Assembly (NCBI GenBank): GCA_036245525.1
Contig: BTPG01000004.1
Coordinates: 230,238,153 to 230,302,152 of the forward strand
From: Semisulcospira habei
Taxonomy: Eukaryota > Mollusca > Gastropoda > Semisulcospiridae
DNA: 64,000 nucleotides
Direction of reading: 5' to 3'
In this document: in pieces, positions 12,524-24,300 of the stretch
Numbering within the stretch: position 1 is the stretch's first letter
How the letters are laid out: each line of letters begins with the position of its first letter
Program-made: the position numbers and the translations under genes
The notes under the pieces: model-generated
Seen by the model: only the letters and a program-made list of their open reading frames with translations
Database searches by the model: none
What the model was told of the DNA's origin: nothing

Positions 12524-15500
12524 TTTACAGTCATTAGGTGACACCTCCACATTTTGGGGAATTGCAGCCTTGGGGTTAATTGGGTTAAAGTGTAGAATAT
12601 GTTAGTACTTCATAGCTTGGCACCTCACATGGCTTGGCACCTTGGAGTAGCTTTGCACTACTCCTGGGTAGTGCCAGAATGGCTTCACAATGTTCTGCAC
12701 CATTGTTGAACTATCATGGTTGATCATGATGCCTGAACTATTGTGTGGACTCATTGTCAAGAAAACAGCTGTAAAATGTATGCGGGAACTCTGACCTTTG
12801 TGCTAACCATGTTAACTCTTTGGAGACATGCCACCTCTAGATACAGGGCATAAGGTGCACGTCTCGAAGGAGTTAACTCATTCTACCCCAGACACACCAC
12901 AGCAAGATAAGGATCGACCAGGATAGTTCAAGGGTGATGCCAGAATAGCTTGGCGCCTATGGGCGCCAAGCTAATCTGGCATCATCCTTGAACTATCATG
13001 GTCGAGATGTGTCCTGCGCTGCAAAGCAGTCTTCAGAGGACAACGGCAAAATTTGGGCTTTCGATATTACGGTAGAATGAGTTAAACCCTTTTTACTGTC
13101 GGTGGTTGGAAATGGTGTTTCTTTCTTCATTCAACGCCGAAGAGCCTCAACCGCTGAAATAAACATGGGTACCTAGCAGCCCCAGCATGAGACAAAGAAC
13201 TTGATGAGTCCAAACGACAGTGGGGGCTCATGAAGATCTATGTCTCATGCATTCGGACTGTGTTCACTTTTCGATGGCAGGGATGAGTTTATGTTGTAAC
13301 GTGTCTGTGCTGTACAGGTAACCCGCATGCTGCCAGGTGGTCTGGACGTCATAGGCTTGTTTACTGTGGCACCTGCTCAGATGCTCAAGGACTCGCAGGC
13401 TAAACTGCGCCAGGTCAGTCTCTCTCTTTGAAAATGATTTTTCCTGTCACAGTATGCAAAATATTGTACTTGTAAAAATAATGATAAGAGTGAAAAATAA
13501 TGTGACCTTCAAAGTAAAGTAAAATGCAGAGGGACTATTTCGGATGAGATAAATGTGGAAGGGACTTTCTCTTGCGTCTTTTTGGCTCACGTTTGAAGCA
13601 AAAGTGAGTCTATGTTCTGGACCAGTGGTCGTCCGTCCGTCCATCATCGTCCGTGGTAAACTTTAACGTTGGCATTTTCTCAGAGACTATTCAAGGCACA
13701 GCCTTCAAACTTGGCCCAAAGATACTTTGTAGCAAGACCTTTCTAAACATACCAATTTGAGTGACCTCTCATAAGGTCAAGGTCACAGGCAACCAGGAAA
13801 TAGGTAAAAAATATAGGAATATTTTGACAAAATTTATTTCTTCTCAAATACTATTCACAATTTCAAACCCAAACTTGGTACAAAGATACCTGGTGGTAAG
13901 ACCTTTCTATGCATATTAATTTGGTTGACCATTCAGAAAGGTCAAGGGTCACAAAAGATCAGGAAATAGGTCCAAAATAGCCATATTTGGACAAAAGATG
14001 TTTTCTTCTCAAATACTATTCGCAACTTCAAACCCAAACTTGGTACAGAGATACCTGATGGTAAGACCTATCTATGCATACTAATTTGGATGACCCCTCG
14101 GAAAGGTCAAGGGTCAGAAGAGATAGGCAGATGTGTGTAAAATGCCAATTTTGGATAGAATTGTATGTATTATCAACATTTATTTAAATTTTTCAATTAA
14201 ATTTGGAATAAAGGTACCTGATGATAAGACCTTCCTATGTACACTAATTTAGTCAACTCATTGCAAAGGTCAAGGGTTATGGTGGGTTGACAGATGTGTG
14301 AAAAATGCTTAATTTTTGCTGGTGCAGGATAGTTTGTAGTGAGACCTTTCTAAACATAACAGTCTGAGTGACCTCTCTCATAGGTCAGACAACTTTTCAC
14401 TTCTTCTGTCATGTTGTATGTTATTACGGTCATGTTGTCAAGATGTGTCATGTTGTCAAGATCTATGACAGATACTTGGAAACCTTAAAATCTACATAAG
14501 CAGTCTGGGACATGATCTAGTGTGTGTGTGGGGGGGGGGGGGGGGGGCCTTGATGGCTTTGCCACTCTTGTTCTTCTTGTTCTATCCAAAATGTGTTGAA
14601 AGCAAAATAATTGTTCTCTCCAAAGTGTGTTAAAAGCAAAATAATTGTTCTCTCCAAAGTGTGTTGAAAGCAAAATAATTGTTCTCTCCAAAGTGTGTTG
14701 AAAGCAAAATAATTGTTCTCTCCAAAGTGTGTTGAAAGCAAGATAATTGTTCTCTCCAAAGTGTGTTGAAAGCAAAATAATGGACCTGGAAAAACTGTGG
14801 TCAGGTTCTCTCAATAAAAAAAAGAAATAAATTGATAAAATTAATGTAAGACATAATATTTACCTTCGGCTATAACTGACAAATTTACCCAATTTATTTT
14901 TCTTGTTTTAAAAAAGAAAAGAAAAGGAAAAGCGTGTGCAATCCAAAATGATGAATCATCAAATGCATGTATGCATACATCTTTTAGTTTAGAGGGCATT
15001 GCCCATTTAGTCGCCATGCACTCAGCAGGAGATGGACCGAGCTTATCTTAAGCTAATCTGGCACTACCCTTGAATTATCACGGTTGATCCATCGCCTCAG
15101 ACTACTGGTACATAGGTGTCAGGTGACTCCTCCAAAAGTTGAAAATTTGGGAATGCGCATGAGTCCAGTGTTTCCCTGGAGAACAGCGCTATACAAGAAC
15201 TATTTTATTATTATTATTAAATGCAGCCTTGGCGTTAAATGGGTTACTACTCTGCATGGACTATATAGTGTTTCCTTTCTTTGGCTGGTGATGTTAGTCC
15301 ATGGATTAGGACGATTTGATATTTGTGGGATCACGCTGATGGTGGCTTTGTTTTCTTCAGCTGATGTTTGCCGTTCAGAAGGCGGTGACGAAGAACATGC
15401 CGGTGTACCCGTCGGACAGCATTACCGACCGCATCCTGCTGCAGGTCGACTCACTGTCTAGCAAGTCAGTACCAATGGGATTGGTAATCTGAACCCGTTT

Positions 15501-18321
15501 AGCCCCGAGGCACGACAGGAAGAGGTGGATGGACCATGACAATTCAAGGACAGTGCCAGATTAGCTTGGCGGATGCAGGCGCCAAGCTAATCTGGCACTA
15601 CCCTTGAATTATCACGTTCGAGCTGTCTCCTGTAACTGGAACATAGTCGTTAGGTGACGCCTCCAAAATCGGGCAATGCGACTCTGGTTGATGGTTGATT
15701 GTACATTGCTTAACGTCCCGACAACAACAAGACTTTCTCAGGACATGCCTGCACTGCTTGTAAAGAAAAAAAAAATAAACAGAATTTTGAATGTATGTCG
15801 CCAGCCTGTCTAATACGCTAAATAAACCTAAGACCATTTAATGATGATCATGACAGTGATAATGTTAGTAAAGGGGAAAATTATGCTAATATAAATGTCA
15901 TTAACCTTGTCTCTGCCAGTAGACGCAGCCTGTGTTTCTGAAATTTGTGTTGATTCAACACCAGAGAGCCTCGGCCGCACCAGATTCTGCACCAGGAATC
16001 ATCAGGACAAGAACCACTGCCGACAGAGGGTCAAAGCGACTTACTGCGGTGGCAGAATTTCATAATTATCCCATTACCGCCTGGAATAAGTCACTTTAAC
16101 CCTGCATTGAGATAAATAAATAAATAAATCAGCACTTTATATAAGCGCTTCATTCCAGTTGTAAGCCGGTTCAAAGTGTCACCGCAAACTTCACCCAGCA
16201 AGCATGCACATGTCAAATGCACACCAGTGTACATAAACAGTACATTTGCATGGTGCTCAGGGCAAGCACAATCAGCCTACTGAGGCTTAGGAAGTTTAAA
16301 TCGTTTGTATAAAATTCATTTAAAATCTGTTCAGTGCTGTGAAAATTCAAACACCAGCCAGCATTGAGATAAATAAATAAATAAATCAGCACTTTATATA
16401 AGCGCTTCATTCCAGTTGTAAGCCGGTTCAAAGTGTCACCGCAAACTTCACCCAGCAAGCATGCACATGTCAAATGCACACCAGTGTACATAAACAGTAC
16501 ATTTGCATGGTGCTCAGGGCAAGCACAATCAGCCTACTGAGGCTTAGGAAGTTTAAATCGTTTGTATAAAATTCATTTAAAATCTGTTCAGTGCTGTGAA
16601 AATTCAAACACCAGCCAGCTGTAAGAGGCACAGATCCTCATGAGCCCCCGCAGTTGTGAGGGGCTCATGAGGATCTATGCCTCTTGCTGAAAGCACTTTG
16701 CAGACATGGGACTTTTCCAAATTTTTTCGGAAATCCGATTTTTTTCCCCTGCATTTTGGTTATTTTTTAGATCAGTGCAAATTCGTTGAGAAAATCTTTT
16801 GAATTATGGTGCATGTTTACATGTTGAATTCACGCCACCGCGATCGTTTCACTTGAACCATGGTAAAACTGTTCCAAAATGGAAGAGTTCTCATGGTGTT
16901 TTGTGAAGTTCCCCCACATGAAAATGTACTGGTTGCGAGTCCTGGACTCTTTGCTTTCCTAGGATTGGATCTCGGCCTGGTCTCGTGTCTGACTTTGAAC
17001 CCGTGTTCCTGGGACAGCCAGGGTTTCTTGGTGTTGAATTCACGAAGAGTGCAGAATCTCAGTCTGTGTCAACTGAACCCCTTCACTGCTGAGAACACCA
17101 TCCAACTGCCAGAGACATAGATCCTCATGAGCCCCCGCCACTGCGGGGGCTCATGAGGATCTATATCTCTTGCATGAGGCCAGTTTGTATCCATGTTTCT
17201 GGGACGGTTTTGGCTTTTGGTCGTTGAATGAACAAAGATTTTGGAAACAAAAATTTACCTACAGTGGCAGGCAAGGAGTTAAATGGGCTGACATTGATGC
17301 CAAAGTGGAAGGGGGGTGGGGGGGGAAGAGCCGGAGCACGAGAAAGAACCCCGGGGGTCTGCCCGAATTAAAGGGTGACACTTATCACAGGAGAATAATC
17401 TGCCATGTTGGGACCCGGTATCAAACTTCGCCTCGCTAGCACAGGTGGCAGACCCTTTACCACTGCGCCACAGACCGTCCCAGCCGACTCGGCTGCAGCT
17501 GTCGATCTCAGTGGTTTATATGGCTGTGGTTTTGTTGGCTGTAGTTTTGGTTTTTCTTCTGTTTTGGTAAAACCTGTCAAGGTAAGCACCTGTACAAAGC
17601 AAACACCTGTCTAAACAGACCACCAGGCTTTGGTCCTATGGTCTTATTTTTGGTACCTGTAATTTTTGTGTGAGGGACGACCTGTCCGAGGTGACCACTT
17701 TATAATATTTCCTTCGATGGTTACCTTCCATTGGTTGACTGTTGTTTTTTTTTTACTTTGTGCTTTTTTTCTATTTCAGGGTTTTATGCAGCTCTCTGGA
17801 TGTATCAAGTTCAAAGGTAAAGAATTGTTTCAAGCGCAGCTTTTGCAAAATGTTTGTCAGTGTACTCTTCCACCGCTGAATTCCATTAGGTGTCTTCTGA
17901 TCACTGCTAATCTGGCACCGCGTGTGAACTTTCATGGCCAATTCATCCCTTGCTCCGATATCTTTAGAGTGATTTGTCGCTGGCATTCGTGATGTGGGAC
18001 TTGTTAACCTTTCGGTTGGCGGTAGAGGTTTTTGTTGCAATGATTCCTGTAGGAATCATCTTGATACAAAAACCTATGCCAACAGCCAAAAGGTGAACTG
18101 TTTTATGTAAGTCAAGGTTGCTGAATTGAAGTTAACACCATCACCGCAGAAAACAAGTAAACACAACGCAGTGAAGTGATTTGCATGGAAACTTCTTTGA
18201 TCCTAGGTATTTCTCTGTTGACCATTTAGCACCATCGTGTTGGTACTTCAGTATCATCAAAACGCCCTGGATTTGGCGATGGTTTTCAGGATTCAGTTTG
18301 AGCATGTGTGTGTGCATGTGC

Positions 18322-18389
<68 letters not shown>

Positions 18390-21300
18390 ATCCGTAGCTT
18401 AATTAACTCATTCTACCCCAGACACACCACAGCAAGGTAAGTTTCGACCATGATAGTTCAAGGGTGATGCCAGAATAGCTTGGCGCCTATGAGCGCCAAG
18501 CTATTCTGGCATCACCCTTGAACTATCATGGTCGATCTGTGTCCTGCACTGCAATGCAGTCTTCAGAGGACAACAGCAAAATCTGGGGATTTCGGTGTTG
18601 GGGTACAATGAGTTAACTTCATGTAAAGGTCATGTGTGATTGTGTGTACATTGTGTGTAGTGGTATAACTCCTTATAACACACTCAGAGCTCACTGCTTG
18701 TGGGGATTTAGTGCAATATAAATGCTCTTTATTATTATCATTATTATTAAAGAGTGTTGGGGACCTCTGAAATTGGTAGGCCTATATCTGACGTTTGTTA
18801 TTTTCAACCTGGCTACAAGTGAAGTTTGCAACACGGACAAACGGTCGCTTTATTTTCCGCTTATATTTTTCTCGTAGAGTGCGTTACGTCCAGCTGAGTG
18901 GCGATACTCGGGTACCCCGACGCGCTGGCTTCGGGTGGAATCAACTGTTGCAGTTGACGTCACCTTTCCTGTACCGCCAGACGGCCGTCAGCAAAATTTG
19001 CTGAAAAAGATGCAGGTAGGAGTCGGGTCGTAAACTTCATAAAGTAGACTTTGCTTAACCATTATCATTGGGAAATACACCAGTGTGTGAATTAAGTTTG
19101 ACTAAAATAGTTCAAGGGGAGTGCCAGAATAGCTTGGCGCCTCTAGGCGCCAAGCTATTCTGGCACCACCCTTGAACTAAAGCCATTGGTCTATATCCTT
19201 ATCTGTAAGTACTGAAATGTAGCTTGCATATGGCAGTGTACAAATTTGAAGCTTTTAGCCTCAGTATGATTTGGGTTAAAGCTGTGAGAAACGTGCTGGC
19301 CTGTAATTTCACACCTTAAGCCATTTAGACCTGACGCACTACAGCAGGAGATTGATCAACCACGATGATTCAAGGGTAGTGCCAGATTAGCTTGGCGCCA
19401 TCAGGCACCAAGCTAATCTGGCACAATCCTTNNNNNNNNNNNNNNNNNNNNNNNNNNNNNNNNNNNNNNNNNNNNNNNNNNNNNNNNNNNNNNNNNNNNN
19501 NNNNNNNNNNNNNNNNNNNNNNNNNNNNNNNNNNNNNNNNNNNNNNNNNNNNNNNNNNNNNNNNNNNNNNNNNNNNNNNNNNNNNNNNNNNNNNNNNNNN
19601 NNNNNNNNNNNNNNNNNNNNNNNNNNNNNNNNNNNNNNNNNNNNNNNNNNNNNNNNNNNNNNNNNNNNNNNNNNNNNNNNNNNNNNNNNNNNNNNNNNNN
19701 NNNNNNNNNNNNNNNNNNNNNNNNNNNNNNNNNNNNNNNNNNNNNNNNNNNNNNNNNNNNNNNNNNNNNNNNNNNNNNNNNNNNNNNNNNNNNNNNNNNN
19801 NNNNNNNNNNNNNNNNNNNNNNNNNNNNNNNNNNNNNNNNNNNNNNNNNNNNNNNNNNNNNNNNNNNNNNNNNNNNNNNNNNNNNNNNNNNNNNNNNNNN
19901 NNNNNNNNNNNNNNNNNNNNNNNNNNNNNNNCTCAAATGCTATTCACAACTTCTAACCAAACTTGCTACAGAGATACCTGATGGGAAGACCTTTCTATGC
20001 ATACTAATTTGGTTGATCCCGCAGAAAGGTCAAGAAAGATCAAGGTCACAAGAGCTCATAAAATAAGTCCAAATAGCCATATTTTGACAAAAAAATGTTT
20101 TTTCTCAAATACTATTTACAACTTCAAACCCAAATTTGGTACAGAGATACCTGATGGTAAGACCTATCTATGCATATTAATTTGGATGACCCCTCGGAAA
20201 GGTCAAGGGTCACAAGAGGCCCACAAATGTGTGTAAAATGCCAATTTTGATAAAATGGTAGGTATTATCAATGTTTTTGCAAATTTTTCAATCAAGTTTG
20301 GCACAAAGGAAGCTGATAAGACCTTCCTATGCATACTAATTTAGTCGACTCATCGCAAAGGTCAAGGGTCACAGGGGTTGACAGATCTTACATTTTGAGA
20401 AAACATGGATTTTGCTGGTGCAGAATCCAGCCCTTATTGTCACAAAGGTCGCACATATGTACATAGGTCATACATGTGAGCCATAATGGCTTTGCCTTTC
20501 TTGTGTGTATTGCTGCCTGTCCCCACAATGGACAATTTTAAATCCTAGCGGAAGCCTGATAACTGCAGACAGGTTTGGCTTGAAGTTGGAAAAAACGCAG
20601 ATGTGCGCAGTTTTTTTGTGTATGGGTGACAATCTTCAGCTTTTTCAACATCCACGAAAGCTGAATTTCAGCTTTTTGGTTTAGACAGAACATTTTGTTC
20701 CATCAGCAAGAGGCATAAATTCTCATGAGCCCCTGCATCCGCAGGGGCTCATGAGAATTGATGCCTCTTGCTGACTGCGGATCATGGGGCACATTTAGTC
20801 CATGGACCCTTTTCGGTTATTGAAATGTTTTGTACTGTCACCGGTGCTTGAGGCACTGCCACATATTGAAGATTGTGTTTGTGAAATCTGTAACTGCAGG
20901 GATCTGTGTCTCTTGTTGCTAGATCGTGCTCACTTTTATCCTGTTACTCGAGGGTTTAATTTTGGACGTGAAGTTATTGGGGCTGTCTTTCTTTTTCTCT
21001 TCAGAATGCAGTGTCGCCTTTTTGCAAGGACATTTGGGACAGCACGACCCTGATCGACGGACAGGTGCGATCTCCAGGCGAACTTCTGGCCACAGGGCCG
21101 GAGAGCAAGAAAGGAAAGGGGAAGGAGCGAGAGGCGCCAGTGCAGGACGCTTTCTGCGTAGACTTCCTGATGCCCTTGGTGAGTCGTTTGAATGTGGTAC
21201 CAGAGGTCGTGCTTACTGCTGATGTGTGTGTGTGCCTCAGTCATGTTGCAGCACAGCGCTTTGCTTGGTCAGTCAGTGGCCGGTGTAGGACTCATCTCAC

Positions 21301-24300
21301 TCACGCAACTGATCCTTGGTCTCTACTGCGGAGCATTTGAATAGCGCCTGTAAGTTACGGCCACATTTTGTGGGTTCAATTTGGTCCCTCAGGCTGAGAG
21401 TGTAAATGGTACCTGTAAGTGACGGAACATTTTGTGGGTTCAGTTTAGTCCACAGGTCTAAGCATGTGAATAGCACCTGTAAGTTACAGCCATATTTTGT
21501 GGGTTCAATTTAGTCCACAGGGCTAAGCATGTGAATAGCACCTGTAAGTTACAGCCACATTTTGTGGGTTCAATTTGGTCCACAGGGCTAAGCATGTGAA
21601 TAGCACCTGTAAGTTACAGCCACATTTTGTGGGTTCAATTTGGTCCACAGGGCTAAGCATGTGAATAGCACCTGTAAGTTACAGCTGCATTTTGTGGGTT
21701 GACTTTGCTCCTTAGGGCTGAGTGTTTGAAAGGTACCTGTAAGTTACAGCCACATTTTGGGAGTTGAAGTTGGTCCCTAGGGCTTGAGCATGTGAATAGC
21801 ACCTGTACGTTATGTCTACCTTTTAAAATTAGATCCCTAGGGCTCAGTGTGTGAATGGTACCTCTAAGTTACAACTGCATTTTGTGGGTTGACTTTGGTC
21901 CTTACGGCTGTGCGTGTGAATTTGCACCTGTAAGTTACAGCCACATTTTGTGGGTTCAATTTCAGCTTGGAGTGGAGGAAATCCCAGATCCGAAGGTGTC
22001 TGAAGTGAAGGAACTGGTGTCGGTGCGGGGAATCACGGTGTGTCGTGCCTTTGTCAACTGGAAGGCCACTGTCACAGAAGCCATTGAGGTGCGTAGGTGT
22101 TTTTGTCTCATGTCCCAATACCTACGGTTTCATTCTAAACCCAGAGTGAATTCTGACAGAGGCACCAGGCTGTTCGGGCACCACACTTGAACTATTGTGT
22201 TCAGTCAGTGTGCAGATGACAGATTCCGTAATGTTGACCTTTAAAAAAGTCCACTTGATAACAAAGATTGAATAAAACAACTGCTATGTTGAACCCTTTA
22301 GCTGTGGGCAGTGCTTTTTGTCAAGGCGATTCCTGCAGGAATCGCCTTGACGAAAAGCGCGATCGACAGCCAAAAAGGTTTGGCAGCACTTTGTGTCAAA
22401 GCGATTCCTGCCAGATGCGCTTCAGCAAAAAGCGCTCCCACTAGCCAAAGAGCTGATAGGAGTTAGTTATCCCTAAATCAGGTCGAGGGCAGTAGTTTGC
22501 GCCAGTTTATAGTGCAAGGGCCGAGTAAAGGTGCAGGATATCAAGCGTGATGTGGTTTGATGCTTGTGCGCTGGCTGTGAACTGCAAAGTGAGGATACCT
22601 GGCACCACCCTGTCATGGTGGATCTATAACTTCCTGTAGTGTGCGGTGGCTAAATAGGTTAATTTGAATGGTTTACTCCCCTTGTGCACACAGCAGCTGG
22701 TACCGGTTTACAGTATTGTTGGCTGCACGTACTCGGGGAAGAGAGGGGGGGGGAGGGAGGGGAGGGGTGGGGGGGGCAATCAACCAGCAGTCGTGCCGTT
22801 AACCCCATCTTACTTACTTACTTACGCCTGTCACCCCTACCCGGGTATAGGCCGTCGACGAGAGACCTCCAGCAACTCCTGTCCTGTGCTTCTCCTTCGA
22901 TTCTACTCCAGGTGGTTCCCAGTCTCTTGATGTCTGCTTGGAGGTCTCGACGCCAGGAGTTTCTCGGCCTACCTCTTTTCCTCTTTCCCTGGGGGTTCCA
23001 TGACAATGCCTGCCTAGTGATACTGGAAGCTGGCTTTCTCAGACTGTGACCGATCCATCCCCATCTTCTTCGCCCAATTTCATTCTCTGCTGTTATCTGC
23101 TCTGTTCTCTCCCAGAGTCTGACGTTGCTGATCTTCTCTGGCCAGTGGATTTTCAAAATTCTTCTAAGGCAACTGTTCATGAAGGTCTGTACTCTGTTGA
23201 CTGTGGTTTTTGTCAATCTCCAAGTCTCTGCTCCATATAGGAGAACTGCTTTTACATTGGAGTTGAAAATCCGGACTTTGGTGTGTTGTGACAGCTCTCT
23301 GGAACTCCACACTATTTTCAACTGGAGAAAGGCTGCTCTGGCTTTACCGATTCGTGCTCTGACATCTGCATCAGTGCCGCCTTTTTTGTCTATGATGCTC
23401 CCGAGATAGGTGAAGGACTCCACCTCCTCCAACGGGGTGCCAGCAAGCAAGACTGGTTCTTCCCTGGTTGCGTTCAGCCTCATTGTCTTTGTTTTCTGTT
23501 TGTGAATGGTGAGGCCCACTTGGGACGAGATGTCAGCAAGCCTCGTGGTCTTGTCCTGCATTTGTTGATGAGTGTGGGACAGTAATGCCAAGTCGTCTGC
23601 AAAATCGAGGTCGTCAAGCTGTGTCCACAGTGTCCACTGTATTCCACTTCGTCTGTGCTCTGTGGTCATCTTCATGACCCAGTCTATGGCCAGTAGGAAG
23701 AGGAACGGAGACAGCAGACACCCCTGCCTGACACCAGTTCTGACCTGGAGCTCTCTGGTGAACTGCCCTTCGTGGATCACGCGACATGTCATGCCATCAT
23801 AGCTGCTCTTGATCAGGCGGACGAGCTTTGTGGGTACACCGTAGTGTCGTAGGAGTTTCCACAGAGTCTCTCGGTCCACGCTGTCAAATGCTTTCTCATA
23901 ATCCACAAAGTTGACGTACAGCGGGGAGCTCCACTCCAGAGACTGTTCCACGATGATGCGGAGAGTGGCGATCTGGTCTGTACATGATCGGTTCTTCCTG
24001 AATCCTGCTTGCTGGTCTCTCAGCTGGGGGTCAACGGAGCTCTTCATTCTCTCTAGGATGATCCTGTTGAAGACCTTTCCTGGTACTGACAGCAAGGTGA
24101 TTCCTCTGTAGTTGCGTTAACCCCATCACTGCCGAGAAAAAGGGAACATGATCCAACTGCAAGAGGCATAGATCCTCATGAGCCCCCGCAGTCGCGGGGG
24201 CTCATGAGGATCTATGCCTCTTGCTGAAAGCGCTTTGAATCTGTGCTCCCGGGACAGCTGGGTCCCATTTGAGTTGAATTTTTTATAAAGATTTCAGGAG

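Noticed and set aside
14485..14814. 109-codon - strand ORF
   Set aside because: Runs through the 34-bp tandem repeat; repeated peptide only.
15920..16090. ODR4 exon 5 candidate after CCAG at 15919
   Set aside because: The frame reaches a stop within eight codons and shows no similarity; 17780-17816 fits phase and homology.
19370..20066. Open frames through the N run
   Set aside because: They cross an assembly gap and contain no real sequence there.
22818..24095. RTE reverse transcriptase as a host gene
   Set aside because: Target-site duplication, 3' simple tail, 5' truncation and a second near-identical copy at 63354 show it is a LINE.
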